Below the pieces are notes generated by a model, which searched no databases, had not been told where the DNA came from, and saw nothing but the letters and a program-made list of their open reading frames with translations. A DNA stretch of 64,000 bases. It comes from Opacimonas sp040514355. GTDB taxonomy: Bacteria > Pseudomonadota > Gammaproteobacteria > Enterobacterales > Alteromonadaceae. How positions within the stretch are numbered: the first letter of the stretch is position 1; the number at the start of each line of letters is the position of its first letter. The stretch is from positions 1 through 64,000 of the forward strand of contig JBEVCF010000090.1 in the NCBI GenBank assembly GCA_040514355.1. The letters run 5' to 3'. Positions 54,947 through 63,390 of this stretch are shown piece by piece. Position numbers and translations under genes: made by a program.

Positions 54947-56416
54947 TTATGCATGCTCAAAGATAGTGTCGATCCATGCTTGTCGAGTGCTGATGCACTT
55001 GTCTGAGACTGCCCAAAGATAGCATTGGTTTTCTTTGACAAAATATCCCATGGCATAACAATCTCCGGAAATCCTGGGCTCCCAGGGTACACTTGACAAT
55101 AATTTGGTATTGAGGCCATCCGGCGAGATGGGTAACAAAGCTATCCATTGCTCGGTTTCACAATACATACGCTCTGTAAAATCATGTTGCATGGTAATGG
55201 CACGGTGGTACAAAGCCTCAATATGTTTGGGGCAAGAGGCATGTCGGATATCCGTGGTGCAGGAGATGTCATGCACGATATTGGCTGTTGTTGCAGGCTT
55301 TGTGTAATGAGGTAGAGTGATGGGTCTGGTACCAGGCAATTTACCCATTCTAGTAGAATTTGGCTGAGTCTGTAGCACTTGATATGGCGCCATCGTTCTC
55401 GAAAATGATAATTGCTGTGGTTCATCGCTTTCTTTGCAGCGCAGTAGTTTTTTTATGCTAGGTGGAAATTTATGGTCAAGATTTTCGGCTTGCATATCAT
55501 ACGACCAATGTTCACGAATAAAATCGTGTAAGTAAGTCCCAACTTCCTGCCAGTCAGATTGCGTAATTCGAATTGCAAACTTTTTGTTCTGGTTTAAGTA
55601 TGGCTCTATCATGAGGTCGCTAAAGCGACGTTGCCAAATATCTTCATGGGCGATACAAAAAGCATGTAAATCAGCAGCTAACCACCAAGAACTCACTAAG
55701 TCCTCACTTTTAGCAAAAGTAAAAGACTTAGGATAATAGATATCATCAAGTGAATAACGCTCGGCGGTCACCGTTTTACGTTGAGCAAATTGCACTTGTT
55801 CATCAATACTGGGGATCATAGCTGTTGTATCTTCCCAAAAAGAGGCATCTAACCCTGTACTCAAACAATGGATATTTTCTGCTGAGTAAAACTGTTTTTT
55901 ATATGCAATGATGTCTATTAAGGACACTTGATTGATGGTGTCGGAGTAGCCACCCCAGTGATAATATTTGTGTAAGCGCGCATCATCTCGCCACATTTTG
56001 ATCATACGCTGGTAATGAGGCTGGTGTTCGTAAAACGATAATTCTTGAAAAATCACCCCATCGCGTTCTAACTCAATATCTTTCTCATTGTAGGTAATAC
56101 ACTGCAAACCGGCATAAATAAAGCGCACGAGGTGTTTTAAGCTCGCCTTATCTGGTGCGGTGACAAAAAAAAGTGTTTCGTTATTTTGGCTACTAGCATT
56201 AATTTCACAAGGTGTCAGTGCAGTTAGCGCAAATAAGTTATGGGGTTCAGGGTAGTACTGTGAATAACGGAATACCAGATGTTCACATATATGGGCAATG
56301 CCTGAATCATCGATCGTAGGCGTTGGAATGATGAATAATGCGACGCAATCATCACCAGGGACATCTGTCCAAGTTAAACCAGTAGCAAACGTATGTGTGG
56401 TACTGGTTTGACTCAT
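54947..56416 (-). CDS. pqqF: M16-family zinc peptidase in the pqq operon (PqqF-like, short)
   Basis: This is a predicted peptidase that would trim PqqA during PQQ synthesis. The 489-residue product has the inverted zinc motif HICEH (His42, Glu45, His46) and the distal Glu in ERDGVIFQEL (Glu125), so the catalytic half is intact. It is shorter than typical PqqF proteins (about 700-800 residues), and the C-terminal half is weakly conserved, with several Cys. It overlaps the pqqE stop by four bases (ATGA), which ties it to the operon. The name pqqF rests on context and the zinc motif, not on full-length similarity. Confidence 0.7.
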   Translation of the reverse strand: MSQTSTTHTFATGLTWTDVPGDDCVALFIIPTPTIDDSGIAHICEHLVFRYSQYYPEPHNLFALTALTPCEINASSQNNETLFFVTAPDKASLKHLVRFIYAGLQCITYNEKDIELERDGVIFQELSFYEHQPHYQRMIKMWRDDARLHKYYHWGGYSDTINQVSLIDIIAYKKQFYSAENIHCLSTGLDASFWEDTTAMIPSIDEQVQFAQRKTVTAERYSLDDIYYPKSFTFAKSEDLVSSWWLAADLHAFCIAHEDIWQRRFSDLMIEPYLNQNKKFAIRITQSDWQEVGTYLHDFIREHWSYDMQAENLDHKFPPSIKKLLRCKESDEPQQLSFSRTMAPYQVLQTQPNSTRMGKLPGTRPITLPHYTKPATTANIVHDISCTTDIRHASCPKHIEALYHRAITMQHDFTERMYCETEQWIALLPISPDGLNTKLLSSVPWEPRISGDCYAMGYFVKENQCYLWAVSDKCISTRQAWIDTIFEHA

Positions 56417-57546
56417 TCGTTATCCTCAAGCAAAGCGATGGGAATGTCAGTTTTAGGATCGCGATAATACAGTGGTTGTGTCACCGGGTTTCGGTCGTTG
56501 ATAATAGACTGTATGACATGGTGATTTGGGGACTTGTCACATACGGGATCTGTATTGTGCATATCGCCCGTCAACATGAAAGCTTGGCAACGACAACCAC
56601 CGAAATCTTTGTCTTTTTCATCACAATCACGACAAGGTGACGGTAACCAATCCGTACCTCGGAATTTGTTGAATGAAAAATCGCCGTGCCAAATGTCGTG
56701 CAGAGACTTGTCTTTTACATTGGGAAAGTCCAAGGGCAGGATCTTGGCCGAATGACACGGCAGTGCTGAACCGTCAGGCGCCACCGTCAGAAAGGTCGAT
56801 GCCCAGCCATTCATACATGCTTTGGGGCGAGTTTCAAAATAGTCTGGTGTAACAAAGATAAATTTTGGTCCATTGGTTTGTTGCTTACGCCAAGTATTGA
56901 CCCTGTTCTCTGCAATTTCAAGTTGTTGTTTGGTAGGCAGTAAGTGATCGCGGTTCAAATGCGCCCAGCCATAGTATTGCACCGTGGCTAATTCTACAAA
57001 ATCGCCCTTGAGATCATGACTGAGTTGTAACACCTCATCAATGCCATCGATATTTTGCGCCGTTAGGCAAAAATTCAATACCATAGGGTAATCATACGCT
57101 TTGATTAACTGAGCAATGGTGAGTTTTTGTTCAAACGAATGTCGCTTGTTGCCAATTAAATCATTGGCGTCAGCATTGGCTGCTTGGAAACTGAGTTGAA
57201 TATGGTCTAAACCAGCCTCTTTTAAGGCTTTGATGCGTTTTTCATTTAAGCCAATGCCAGATGTGATGAGGTTGGTGTAAAACCCCAACTCACTGGCATG
57301 AGCCACTAATGCTTCTAAGTCCTTGCGCAAAAGTGGCTCACCACCTGAGAATCCTAACTGGACTGCTCCCATTTCACGGGCTTCCGACAAGACCCGCTTC
57401 CAAGTTTGCGTATCGCACTCATTGTCTTTGCTGGTCAGTTGTACTGGATTTGAGCAGTATGGACAGTGCAGAGGACACTCGTAGGTCAATTCTGCAAGTA
57501 ACCACAACGGTGGACCAACATCGTGCTTGGGGCTAGATTTACTCAT
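56413..57546 (-). CDS. pqqE: PqqA peptide cyclase (radical SAM)
   Basis: This radical SAM enzyme forms the carbon-carbon bond between the Glu and Tyr side chains of PqqA. The 377-residue product has the [4Fe-4S] motif CPLHCPYC near residue 25, the GGEPLLRKDL segment, and a SPASM-type C-terminal cysteine cluster (CMNGWAS, CHSAKILPL, CRDCDEKDKDFGGCRCQ). The ATG at 57546 overlaps the end of pqqD by eight bases; the longer frame from 57573 lies within pqqD and is rejected. Confidence 0.96.
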   Translation of the reverse strand: MSKSSPKHDVGPPLWLLAELTYECPLHCPYCSNPVQLTSKDNECDTQTWKRVLSEAREMGAVQLGFSGGEPLLRKDLEALVAHASELGFYTNLITSGIGLNEKRIKALKEAGLDHIQLSFQAANADANDLIGNKRHSFEQKLTIAQLIKAYDYPMVLNFCLTAQNIDGIDEVLQLSHDLKGDFVELATVQYYGWAHLNRDHLLPTKQQLEIAENRVNTWRKQQTNGPKFIFVTPDYFETRPKACMNGWASTFLTVAPDGSALPCHSAKILPLDFPNVKDKSLHDIWHGDFSFNKFRGTDWLPSPCRDCDEKDKDFGGCRCQAFMLTGDMHNTDPVCDKSPNHHVIQSIINDRNPVTQPLYYRDPKTDIPIALLEDNE

Positions 57547-57802
57547 AGTTGATCCAATTTTTTTCGTGGGCATGTGCTAAAAACATTTGGACATCTTGGT
57601 CCAAATCATCCGGCGCATCAGGAAACTTCTCACGTAGTGCAGCAATAATATCTCGGTCAGATTTACTGCCATTCACTTGCAAGAGAATTTCTGCGGCGCT
57701 CTGATTGAGATTTACCATGCCTTCTGGAAACAGCAGTACATAGCTATCTTGCGCTTTTTCAAACTGCAATTTGTATAATTTGTTCATGGTAATATTTTGC
57801 AT
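57539..57802 (-). CDS. pqqD: PqqD, PqqA-binding chaperone
   Basis: This is the RiPP recognition element that binds PqqA and presents it to PqqE. The 87-residue product has the winged-helix PqqD pattern: LLFPEGMVNLNQSAAEILLQVNG, given here in its core NQSAAEILL, then DRDIIAALREKFPD and the C-terminal DVQMFLAHAHEKNWI. AGGAA precedes the ATG at 57802. It lies between pqqC and pqqE and overlaps pqqE. Confidence 0.95.
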   Translation of the reverse strand: MQNITMNKLYKLQFEKAQDSYVLLFPEGMVNLNQSAAEILLQVNGSKSDRDIIAALREKFPDAPDDLDQDVQMFLAHAHEKNWINYE

Positions 57803-57817
57803 ACGTGTTCCTAGAAA

Positions 57818-58573
57818 TTACATAAAGCCTTTGTGGCAAATACTTTGGTCAGCGACACCGGTATAAGGTTTGCGGTCAAATTCAAACGCTAAGCTAATGG
57901 CGTCAGCCATGCTCCATAAAACATCGAGTTTGAATTGTAAAATGTTGAGCGCACGCTCTTGTTGACGACGGGTTTCAAAATGTTCCAACGTGATTTCTAG
58001 CCCGTGTTGTACATCTCGACGTGCTTGATTTAGGCGCATTTGGAAGTAGCTAAAGCCCTCTGGATCGATCCAATCATAATGTGTAGGCCATGTATCAAGA
58101 CGACTTTGATGTATTTCCGGGGCAAACATTTCGGTCAAGGACGAACATGCCGCTTCTTCCCAAGTGGCGCGTTTGGTGAAATTGATATAAGCCCCTACCG
58201 CGAATTTGACGCCGGGTAACAAGAGTCTTTCACTTAAAATATCGTCACGGGTCAGACCAACTGCTTCACCTAAGCGCAACCACGCCTCAATACCACCCAA
58301 ACGCGGGTCTCCGGCTTCACCGTCGTGATCTAAGATACGTTGGATCCACTTGCGACGGGTTTCCATATCCCAGCAATTCGCCATAATCCCCGCATCTTTG
58401 ACGGGAATAGCGGCTTGATAAAAAAAGCGATTTGCCACCCAGCCTTGGATCTGTTCTTTAGTACAGAGCCCAGCATTCATGGCTTTGTGAAAAGGGTGAT
58501 AGATATGATAGTACTCCCCTTTGGCACGTAGTTTGGTCTCAAATTCGGTTTTGGTCCAAGGTTGTTGACTCAT
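57818..58573 (-). CDS. pqqC: Pyrroloquinoline-quinone synthase
   Basis: This cofactor-free oxidase performs the last ring closure and oxidation to PQQ. The 251-residue product has the helical PqqC fold with EYYHIYHPFHKAMNAG at the N-terminus, the WVANRFFYQ segment, and active-site His and Arg residues in RILDHDGEAGDPRLGG. Length is normal. AAGGAA precedes the ATG at 58573. It sits nine bases after pqqB. Confidence 0.96.
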   Translation of the reverse strand: MSQQPWTKTEFETKLRAKGEYYHIYHPFHKAMNAGLCTKEQIQGWVANRFFYQAAIPVKDAGIMANCWDMETRRKWIQRILDHDGEAGDPRLGGIEAWLRLGEAVGLTRDDILSERLLLPGVKFAVGAYINFTKRATWEEAACSSLTEMFAPEIHQSRLDTWPTHYDWIDPEGFSYFQMRLNQARRDVQHGLEITLEHFETRRQQERALNILQFKLDVLWSMADAISLAFEFDRKPYTGVADQSICHKGFM

Positions 58574-58582
58574 CACAGTTCC

Positions 58583-59506
58583 TTAAAATTTTATCTGCAT
58601 GCCATCATAGGCCATTTCAATGCCATTCTCACGCAAGTACGCATGTGCAGCTGATGCTTCATTGAGCACGGGGTTGGTATTGTTGATGTGGATCAGAATT
58701 TTACGCGCAATATCATATTTACCTAACAACGCAATAGTACCATCAGGACCATTAACGGGCATGTGTCCCATTTGTGTCCCTAAGCGATTACTGAACCCTT
58801 TTTGGATCATTTCATCATCAAGCCATAAGGTGCCATCAAATAACACACACTCAGCGTCACTCAACATTTGCAATACTAACGGGTTTGCCTGGACGCATCC
58901 CGGCGCATAAAAGAGATATTTGCCGGTCGCATCATCGATAATTTGTAAACCGATATTATTACCTGGTACCACTTTGTCACGATAGCTAGAGTAAGGTGGC
59001 GCATTGGACTCGAGCACGACAGGTTTGAACGTAATACCACTGACTTCAGGTACTTGTAACGCCTGTTCGAAATCGGTGCCAATTGAACGTCGCTCCAAGC
59101 CACCATGCCAGTGTTTGAGCATGTTAAAAACAGGGAAACCCGTCGTCAAATCCTCATAGACCACATCGGTACAATACACAGGTAAAGGTAGGCCTTCACG
59201 CAAGGTTAACAAGCCTGTAGTATGGTCAATCTGGCTATCCGTTAAGATGATGGATTTGATGGCAGTGCCGCGTTGTTGCTGTGGATCATTGGGCCATAAC
59301 AGAGGCGTTTGGTTAATTTGTTGGCGGATGTCAGGGGAGGCGTTGATCAACACCCAATCCGTTCCATTACTGGAAACCGCGATACTGGACTGCGTACGTG
59401 CCATGACTGGCAAGGTTTTGCTGCGACACCCCGCGCAATTCTCACAGTGACAATTCCACTGGGGTACACCACCACCGGCGCCTGAACCTAAAATCAGTAT
59501 GTGCAT
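58583..59506 (-). CDS. pqqB: PqqB, metallo-hydrolase-fold hydroxylase of PQQ synthesis
   Basis: This metallo-beta-lactamase-fold protein acts on the diamino acid intermediate in PQQ synthesis. The 307-residue product begins with ILGSGAGGGVPQWNCHCENC, which includes the structural zinc Cys set (CHCENCAGC), followed by the metal-site region LTDSQIDHTTG and the C-terminal HINNTNP motif. AAGGA precedes the ATG at 59506. It is separated from pqqA by a stem-loop. Confidence 0.96.
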   Translation of the reverse strand: MHILILGSGAGGGVPQWNCHCENCAGCRSKTLPVMARTQSSIAVSSNGTDWVLINASPDIRQQINQTPLLWPNDPQQQRGTAIKSIILTDSQIDHTTGLLTLREGLPLPVYCTDVVYEDLTTGFPVFNMLKHWHGGLERRSIGTDFEQALQVPEVSGITFKPVVLESNAPPYSSYRDKVVPGNNIGLQIIDDATGKYLFYAPGCVQANPLVLQMLSDAECVLFDGTLWLDDEMIQKGFSNRLGTQMGHMPVNGPDGTIALLGKYDIARKILIHINNTNPVLNEASAAHAYLRENGIEMAYDGMQIKF

Positions 59507-59524
59507 TATTTATATCCTTCAAGC

Positions 59525-59556
59525 ACAAAAAAGGCTGCCATAGGCAACCTTTTTAT
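59525..59556 (-). terminator. Attenuator-like stem-loop between pqqA and pqqB
   Basis: On the minus strand, AAGGTTGCC and GGCAGCCTT pair with one G-T wobble around a short TAT loop, followed by six T. It lies about 20 bases after the pqqA stop and before pqqB, so it could raise pqqA transcript over the rest. Confidence 0.75.
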
Positions 59557-59572
59557 AGTCTTACAATAGCGT

Positions 59573-59644
59573 TTAACGGTTGCTGATGTATAAAGTTACT
59601 TCGAAACCAAGACGCATTTCAGTATACTGAGGTTTAGTCCACAT
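59573..59644 (-). CDS. pqqA: PQQ precursor peptide PqqA
   Basis: This is the ribosomal precursor whose Glu and Tyr become PQQ. The 23-residue peptide begins MWTKPQYTEMRLG and contains the required Glu-Val-Thr-Leu-Tyr motif (Glu15, Tyr19), ending ISNR. GGAG lies nine bases before the ATG. It was found by reading the gap between pqqB and the aminopeptidase gene; it is too short for ordinary gene lists. It is the first pqq gene and is followed by an attenuator-like hairpin. Confidence 0.96.
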   Translation of the reverse strand: MWTKPQYTEMRLGFEVTLYISNR

Positions 59645-59746
59645 AAAAATTACTCCAATTAATATTAACGTTGAATTAACAAAACTCATCATACCCACAA
59701 ACCACAATAAAAAAACCCCTACTTTGGGAGGAGAAAAGCTCGTTAT

Positions 59747-61291
59747 TTAGCTTTGTTTCTTATCTTTTTTGTTGCGCTTTTTTTGTGTCAATACACGCAA
59801 AAACTCAACGAGCATGGGCACCGTACGACCTGTAGCACTATTACCTTTACCATAGGTAAAGGCCGTGCCGGCAATATCCAAGTGTACCCAGCGATAAGCG
59901 TCGGTAAATTTTGCTAAAAAACAACCCGCGGTTATCGCGCCTGGGGAATTTTGACCTGAGTTTTGCATATCTGCAAAGGGGGAGTCAATAGCACGATGGT
60001 ATTCTGGCCATAACGGCATGGGCCACAATTTGTCATCAGTCGCAAGGCCCGCTTGTTCCAATGCATTGAGTAGGGGGGGGTGGTTGCCAACGGCAAATGT
60101 TGCAACACTGCCGAGACTAGTTATGGCAGCACCTGTTAAGGTTGCAATATCAATTACATATTCTGGGTTATAGCGACCGATATAAGTCAAGGCATCACAT
60201 AGGACTAAACGCCCTTCAGCGTCCGTGCTGATCACTTCAATAGTCTGTCCAGACATGCTCGTGAGTATGTCACCGGGACGATATGCCTTGCCATCTGGCA
60301 TATTCTCCACTCCCGCTGCCACCCCAACGACATTAATGGGTAATTGTAAGGCTGCAATGGTCTCCATCACCCCCAACACGACTGCCGCACCACACATGTC
60401 ATAGCGCATGTTTTCCATCCCATAAGCACCTTTTAGCGAAATCCCACCGGTGTCAAAGGTCACGCCTTTGCCCACCAAGACAACAGGTTTTTGCGTGTAT
60501 TCAGCGCCGCGATACTCTACAATGGTCATGATGCTCTCTCGCTCACTGCCACATCCTACTGCGACATAGGCGCCCATGCCTAAAGCCCGCATCTGCGTTT
60601 CATTTAATGCCGTTGCGTTGATGTTGGGATAACGTGTCGCTAAGTCCTGTGCCGTGTCGTAAAACGTAGTCGGAATACAGTCATTAGGTGCCATATTGCA
60701 AAGATCACGACAAAGTGTTTGCCCGTCATGTAGGGCGAGATATGACTGTGCATCAAATAGCTCAGGGTGCGTGGTATAAAAGGTAAACTCAGTGAGCGCT
60801 GATGCTGTTGACTGACGTTTATAACGCGTAAACGTATAGCTGTGAGATAGTAACTCTGTAATGAAGACAAAACGCCATGTTTGATTAGCCGCAATCTCGG
60901 GGGGGATGAAGACATGAAGATGCGCTATGCTTTGTAATACATCATTCTCAAACAGCTTGCGAATTACTGTTTTCAGGGTATGGGCAGAAAGGGTCTGCAT
61001 ATTACCTAAACCACATAAAATACCAGTATGGAAAAGCATATTGGCGCAGCCTTGGAACTGCACATGACTCTTTTGTGCCCCAGTAAATCCTTGAGCTTGG
61101 CAAATATTAAGCAACAGCTCAGTGTTACCTGGAAAATCATTTAGAGCTAAGTTTGACTCTTCTGTCGTTGGCCATAACAAGCCTTCTTTGGCATGGTCTG
61201 ATCTATTGTGTACATACAATGTCGCAACAGATTGAAACGAGATATTCACCAGTATGTGCTCAGGTATTGTGTTAAATGATAGCGGCATCAT
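59747..61291 (-). CDS. M17 leucyl aminopeptidase family protein
   Basis: This is a two-metal aminopeptidase of the PepA/LAP family. The product is about 514 residues. The catalytic C-terminal half has the metal/substrate motifs LVGKGVTFDTGGISLKG, MRYDMCGAA and STDAEGRLVLCDAL (the family signature NTDAEGRL with Ser for Asn), then the late ITAGCFLAKF segment. The N-terminal half is divergent. The frame extends to a TTG at 61351; ATGs at 61291 and 61288 are more likely starts, though neither has a clear Shine-Dalgarno. It lies about 100 bases before pqqA on the same strand, with only a weak hairpin plus T run between (59705-59735), so it might read into the pqq genes. Confidence 0.88.
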   Translation of the reverse strand: MMPLSFNTIPEHILVNISFQSVATLYVHNRSDHAKEGLLWPTTEESNLALNDFPGNTELLLNICQAQGFTGAQKSHVQFQGCANMLFHTGILCGLGNMQTLSAHTLKTVIRKLFENDVLQSIAHLHVFIPPEIAANQTWRFVFITELLSHSYTFTRYKRQSTASALTEFTFYTTHPELFDAQSYLALHDGQTLCRDLCNMAPNDCIPTTFYDTAQDLATRYPNINATALNETQMRALGMGAYVAVGCGSERESIMTIVEYRGAEYTQKPVVLVGKGVTFDTGGISLKGAYGMENMRYDMCGAAVVLGVMETIAALQLPINVVGVAAGVENMPDGKAYRPGDILTSMSGQTIEVISTDAEGRLVLCDALTYIGRYNPEYVIDIATLTGAAITSLGSVATFAVGNHPPLLNALEQAGLATDDKLWPMPLWPEYHRAIDSPFADMQNSGQNSPGAITAGCFLAKFTDAYRWVHLDIAGTAFTYGKGNSATGRTVPMLVEFLRVLTQKKRNKKDKKQS

Positions 61292-61391
61292 ACTGGAAAT
61301 TGCAGTGGCTGACGAGTGTCGCGCTAATTTACGTTTTGTAACAAACCACAAGACTGAATTCAGATAAAATTCAGTTGATACACGGTATATT

Positions 61392-61423
61392 AAGCGTGTT
61401 ATTTCAGCAAGCGTGTTATTTCA
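61392..61423. repeat. Tandem direct repeat upstream of the right-edge cluster
   Basis: AAGCGTGTTATTTCA occurs twice (61392-61406 and 61409-61423), a 17-base period. It lies 92-123 bases before the ATG at 61515 and in the 223-base gap between divergent genes. CAACGCA (61422-61428) and TGCGTTG (61451-61457) add a spaced inverted repeat; TTGACA at 61462 could be a -35. Confidence 0.7.
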
Positions 61424-61514
61424 ACGCACTTGTCTATATGGATACACCCTTGCGTTGGTATTTGACAATTTAAGGATTTGTTCAAAACTTTAATAACAAG
61501 GCAGGAGTAAATAC

Positions 61515-62075
61515 ATGGTTTTATCTATCAATCGCGTTATTGTATCTTCGGTGATTGTGCTATTTTTTTGTGGCTCATCATACGCATGGCAAACTGTTCC
61601 CGTTCCTAAAAAACCTGCTGATACTTATTATAGTGATTGCTCTGTTGTTAATATCACCAAGCAAGACGAACGCTTATTGACCCGTGAAGAAAAAATCATG
61701 CGCCGTAATCAATCTTTGTACGACGCCATTGATAATAATGCTCAATGTATGGGCGACGCGTTTGGTACTAGTCGTGAGCAACAAAATGCAGCCGGTGGGG
61801 CTGACTCGCTCAAGGGACAAAACGGCTCCAACATAACAAATGGTGGCAAAGCAGGTAATACTGCCGAACAAGGCCTAGGGCAAGTCGCCAGCACCGATCC
61901 TGTGCGACAACAAAGCACGCGTCCAGAACAAGCGGGACCTGGTGCGGAAAACCAAGTGGTAACGGGCAGTAATGCAGGGCCTTGTGCGCTGTACAAAGAA
62001 TTACTGGCTGAGGCAACCACGCCCGAAGAAACTGAGTTTTATCAAAAAGAATTAAAAAAATACGGGTGTAAGTAG
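61515..62075 (+). CDS. Exported low-complexity protein of unknown function
   Basis: I do not recognise the family. The 186-residue product has a signal peptide (cleaved near residue 24, SSYAW). A short charged segment (TKQDERLLTREEKIMRR) and a Gly/Asn/Gln/Ala-rich linker (about 90-150) follow. The compact C-terminus has two Cys (GPCALYKELL and the final YGCK); two further Cys lie in the N-terminal half. The paired Cys suggest disulfides in the periplasm. CAGGAG precedes the ATG. It is the first of three same-strand genes with gaps of about 42 and 0 bases. Confidence 0.8.
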   Translation: MVLSINRVIVSSVIVLFFCGSSYAWQTVPVPKKPADTYYSDCSVVNITKQDERLLTREEKIMRRNQSLYDAIDNNAQCMGDAFGTSREQQNAAGGADSLKGQNGSNITNGGKAGNTAEQGLGQVASTDPVRQQSTRPEQAGPGAENQVVTGSNAGPCALYKELLAEATTPEETEFYQKELKKYGCK

Positions 62076-62117
62076 CACGCGAGAAACCCTGTATTGCTGA
62101 TAGTGAAAGGAAAATCT

Positions 62118-63390
62118 ATGAATGTTCGTACATTAACGCGTCACACACTTGTCATTGCTGTTACCGCGTTGGTGGCATTGAGTGGTTGCTCATCCACCTC
62201 GAAATCCAGTACAACGGTTGGTCCTTTAAAAGTGGGTCCGGGGGCTTACATCCCGCAAGGCAGTGTGAAAAAAGAATACACTTACCACTCTGATATCTTT
62301 TTAGATGTGGCGATTCCGGTATTCGACCCTGGTTTTCCCAAAGATGAGAACGGGAATATTGATGATGCGAAAGTGTTAGAGCAAAACATTTGGCCGCAAA
62401 TCCGTCGCACAGAGGCCAAGCGCTTTGCCGTCGAAACCAAAAAAGCGCTCGCTAAAACCGCGTCTTTTGGGCGTGTCAATGTCACCCCCACGACTAATAC
62501 CAGTGCCGATTTGTTTGTGTTGGGTAAAATCATCCGCTCTGACGTCAAACACCTGGAATTAGAGGTTACCGTTATCGATGGTAGAGGCAAATTCTGGGGT
62601 AAAAAAACCTTTGAAAATGAGGTGTCAAAGGGATTCTATCGCGACCAAGCGCGAAAGGACCAAAACCCTCATGCTAACCTATATGTGGAAATCGCCGATT
62701 ACGTTCATGGCATGCTCGTGAAAAAATCTGAAGCAGAAAAGGCGCGGATCCAAACCGTCAGCGATATTTTATATGCTAACACGTACAGCCCAGAAACGTT
62801 TTCAGAATACATAGTGGTCGATGAGAATTATCGCAGCAATGGTGGGTATCAGCAAAGCGATGTGGTGGCTTTACCTGATCCGAATAACCCCATGTTAAAA
62901 CGCATTGAAGCGTTGAAGGCGCAAGATGAGATGTTTGTTGATAATTTGCAAGACAACTTTGATTTGTTCTCGGCGAACACCCACGATGCGTATCGCACCT
63001 ATCAACGCGAAACCCTGCCTATCATCGAAAAAATTGAACGTGAAAAAACCAAGCGCACAGTCAGTCAAGTCGCGACANNNNNNNNNNGCGTCGATTTTGC
63101 TGAGCAAAAATTCGCGTTCAACCGCAGGGCAAGTGGGCAGCGCGATTGCGGGCGTGGCGGCAGCCAAAACACTCATAGATGCCGTGCAAAGCAATGATGA
63201 AATTGCCAAACATCGCGGTTTGTTTACGGAGATGGGAGAAAATTTAGACGTGGAAGTGTCACCACAAGTCCTAGAGTTCAACGAACAAGAGATCGAATTG
63301 ACAGGTACCGCGGGTGAACAATATGAGCAATGGAAAGCACATTTGTTCGAAATTTATGAGCTTGAAGCGACCCCAGATACACAACTGTAG
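62118..63390 (+). CDS. Putative outer-membrane lipoprotein, interrupted by an assembly gap
   Basis: Family not recognised with confidence. It has a lipoprotein signal peptide with lipobox LSGCSS (Cys24). The beta-rich domain includes DVAIPVFDPGFP and a segment ADLFVLGKIIRSDVKHLEL, then a strand pair (VTVIDGRGKFWGKKTF) like those in CsgG- or LPP20-type lipoproteins. A helical part follows (MLVKKSEAEKARI). After the 10-N run the true frame continues one register over (SILLSKNSRSTAGQVGSAIAG, to the stop at 63390), because the placeholder length is not right. It should be treated as one intact gene, not a frameshift. AAAGG precedes the ATG at 62118. Confidence 0.75.
63078..63087. other. Assembly gap (10 N) inside the lipoprotein gene
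   Basis: Ten N; the reading frame changes across it, so the true gap length is not 10 (or a multiple of three away from it). Confidence 0.95.

Noticed and set aside
62094..63197. Lipoprotein gene as a pseudogene
   Set aside because: The frame break coincides with a 10-N assembly gap.
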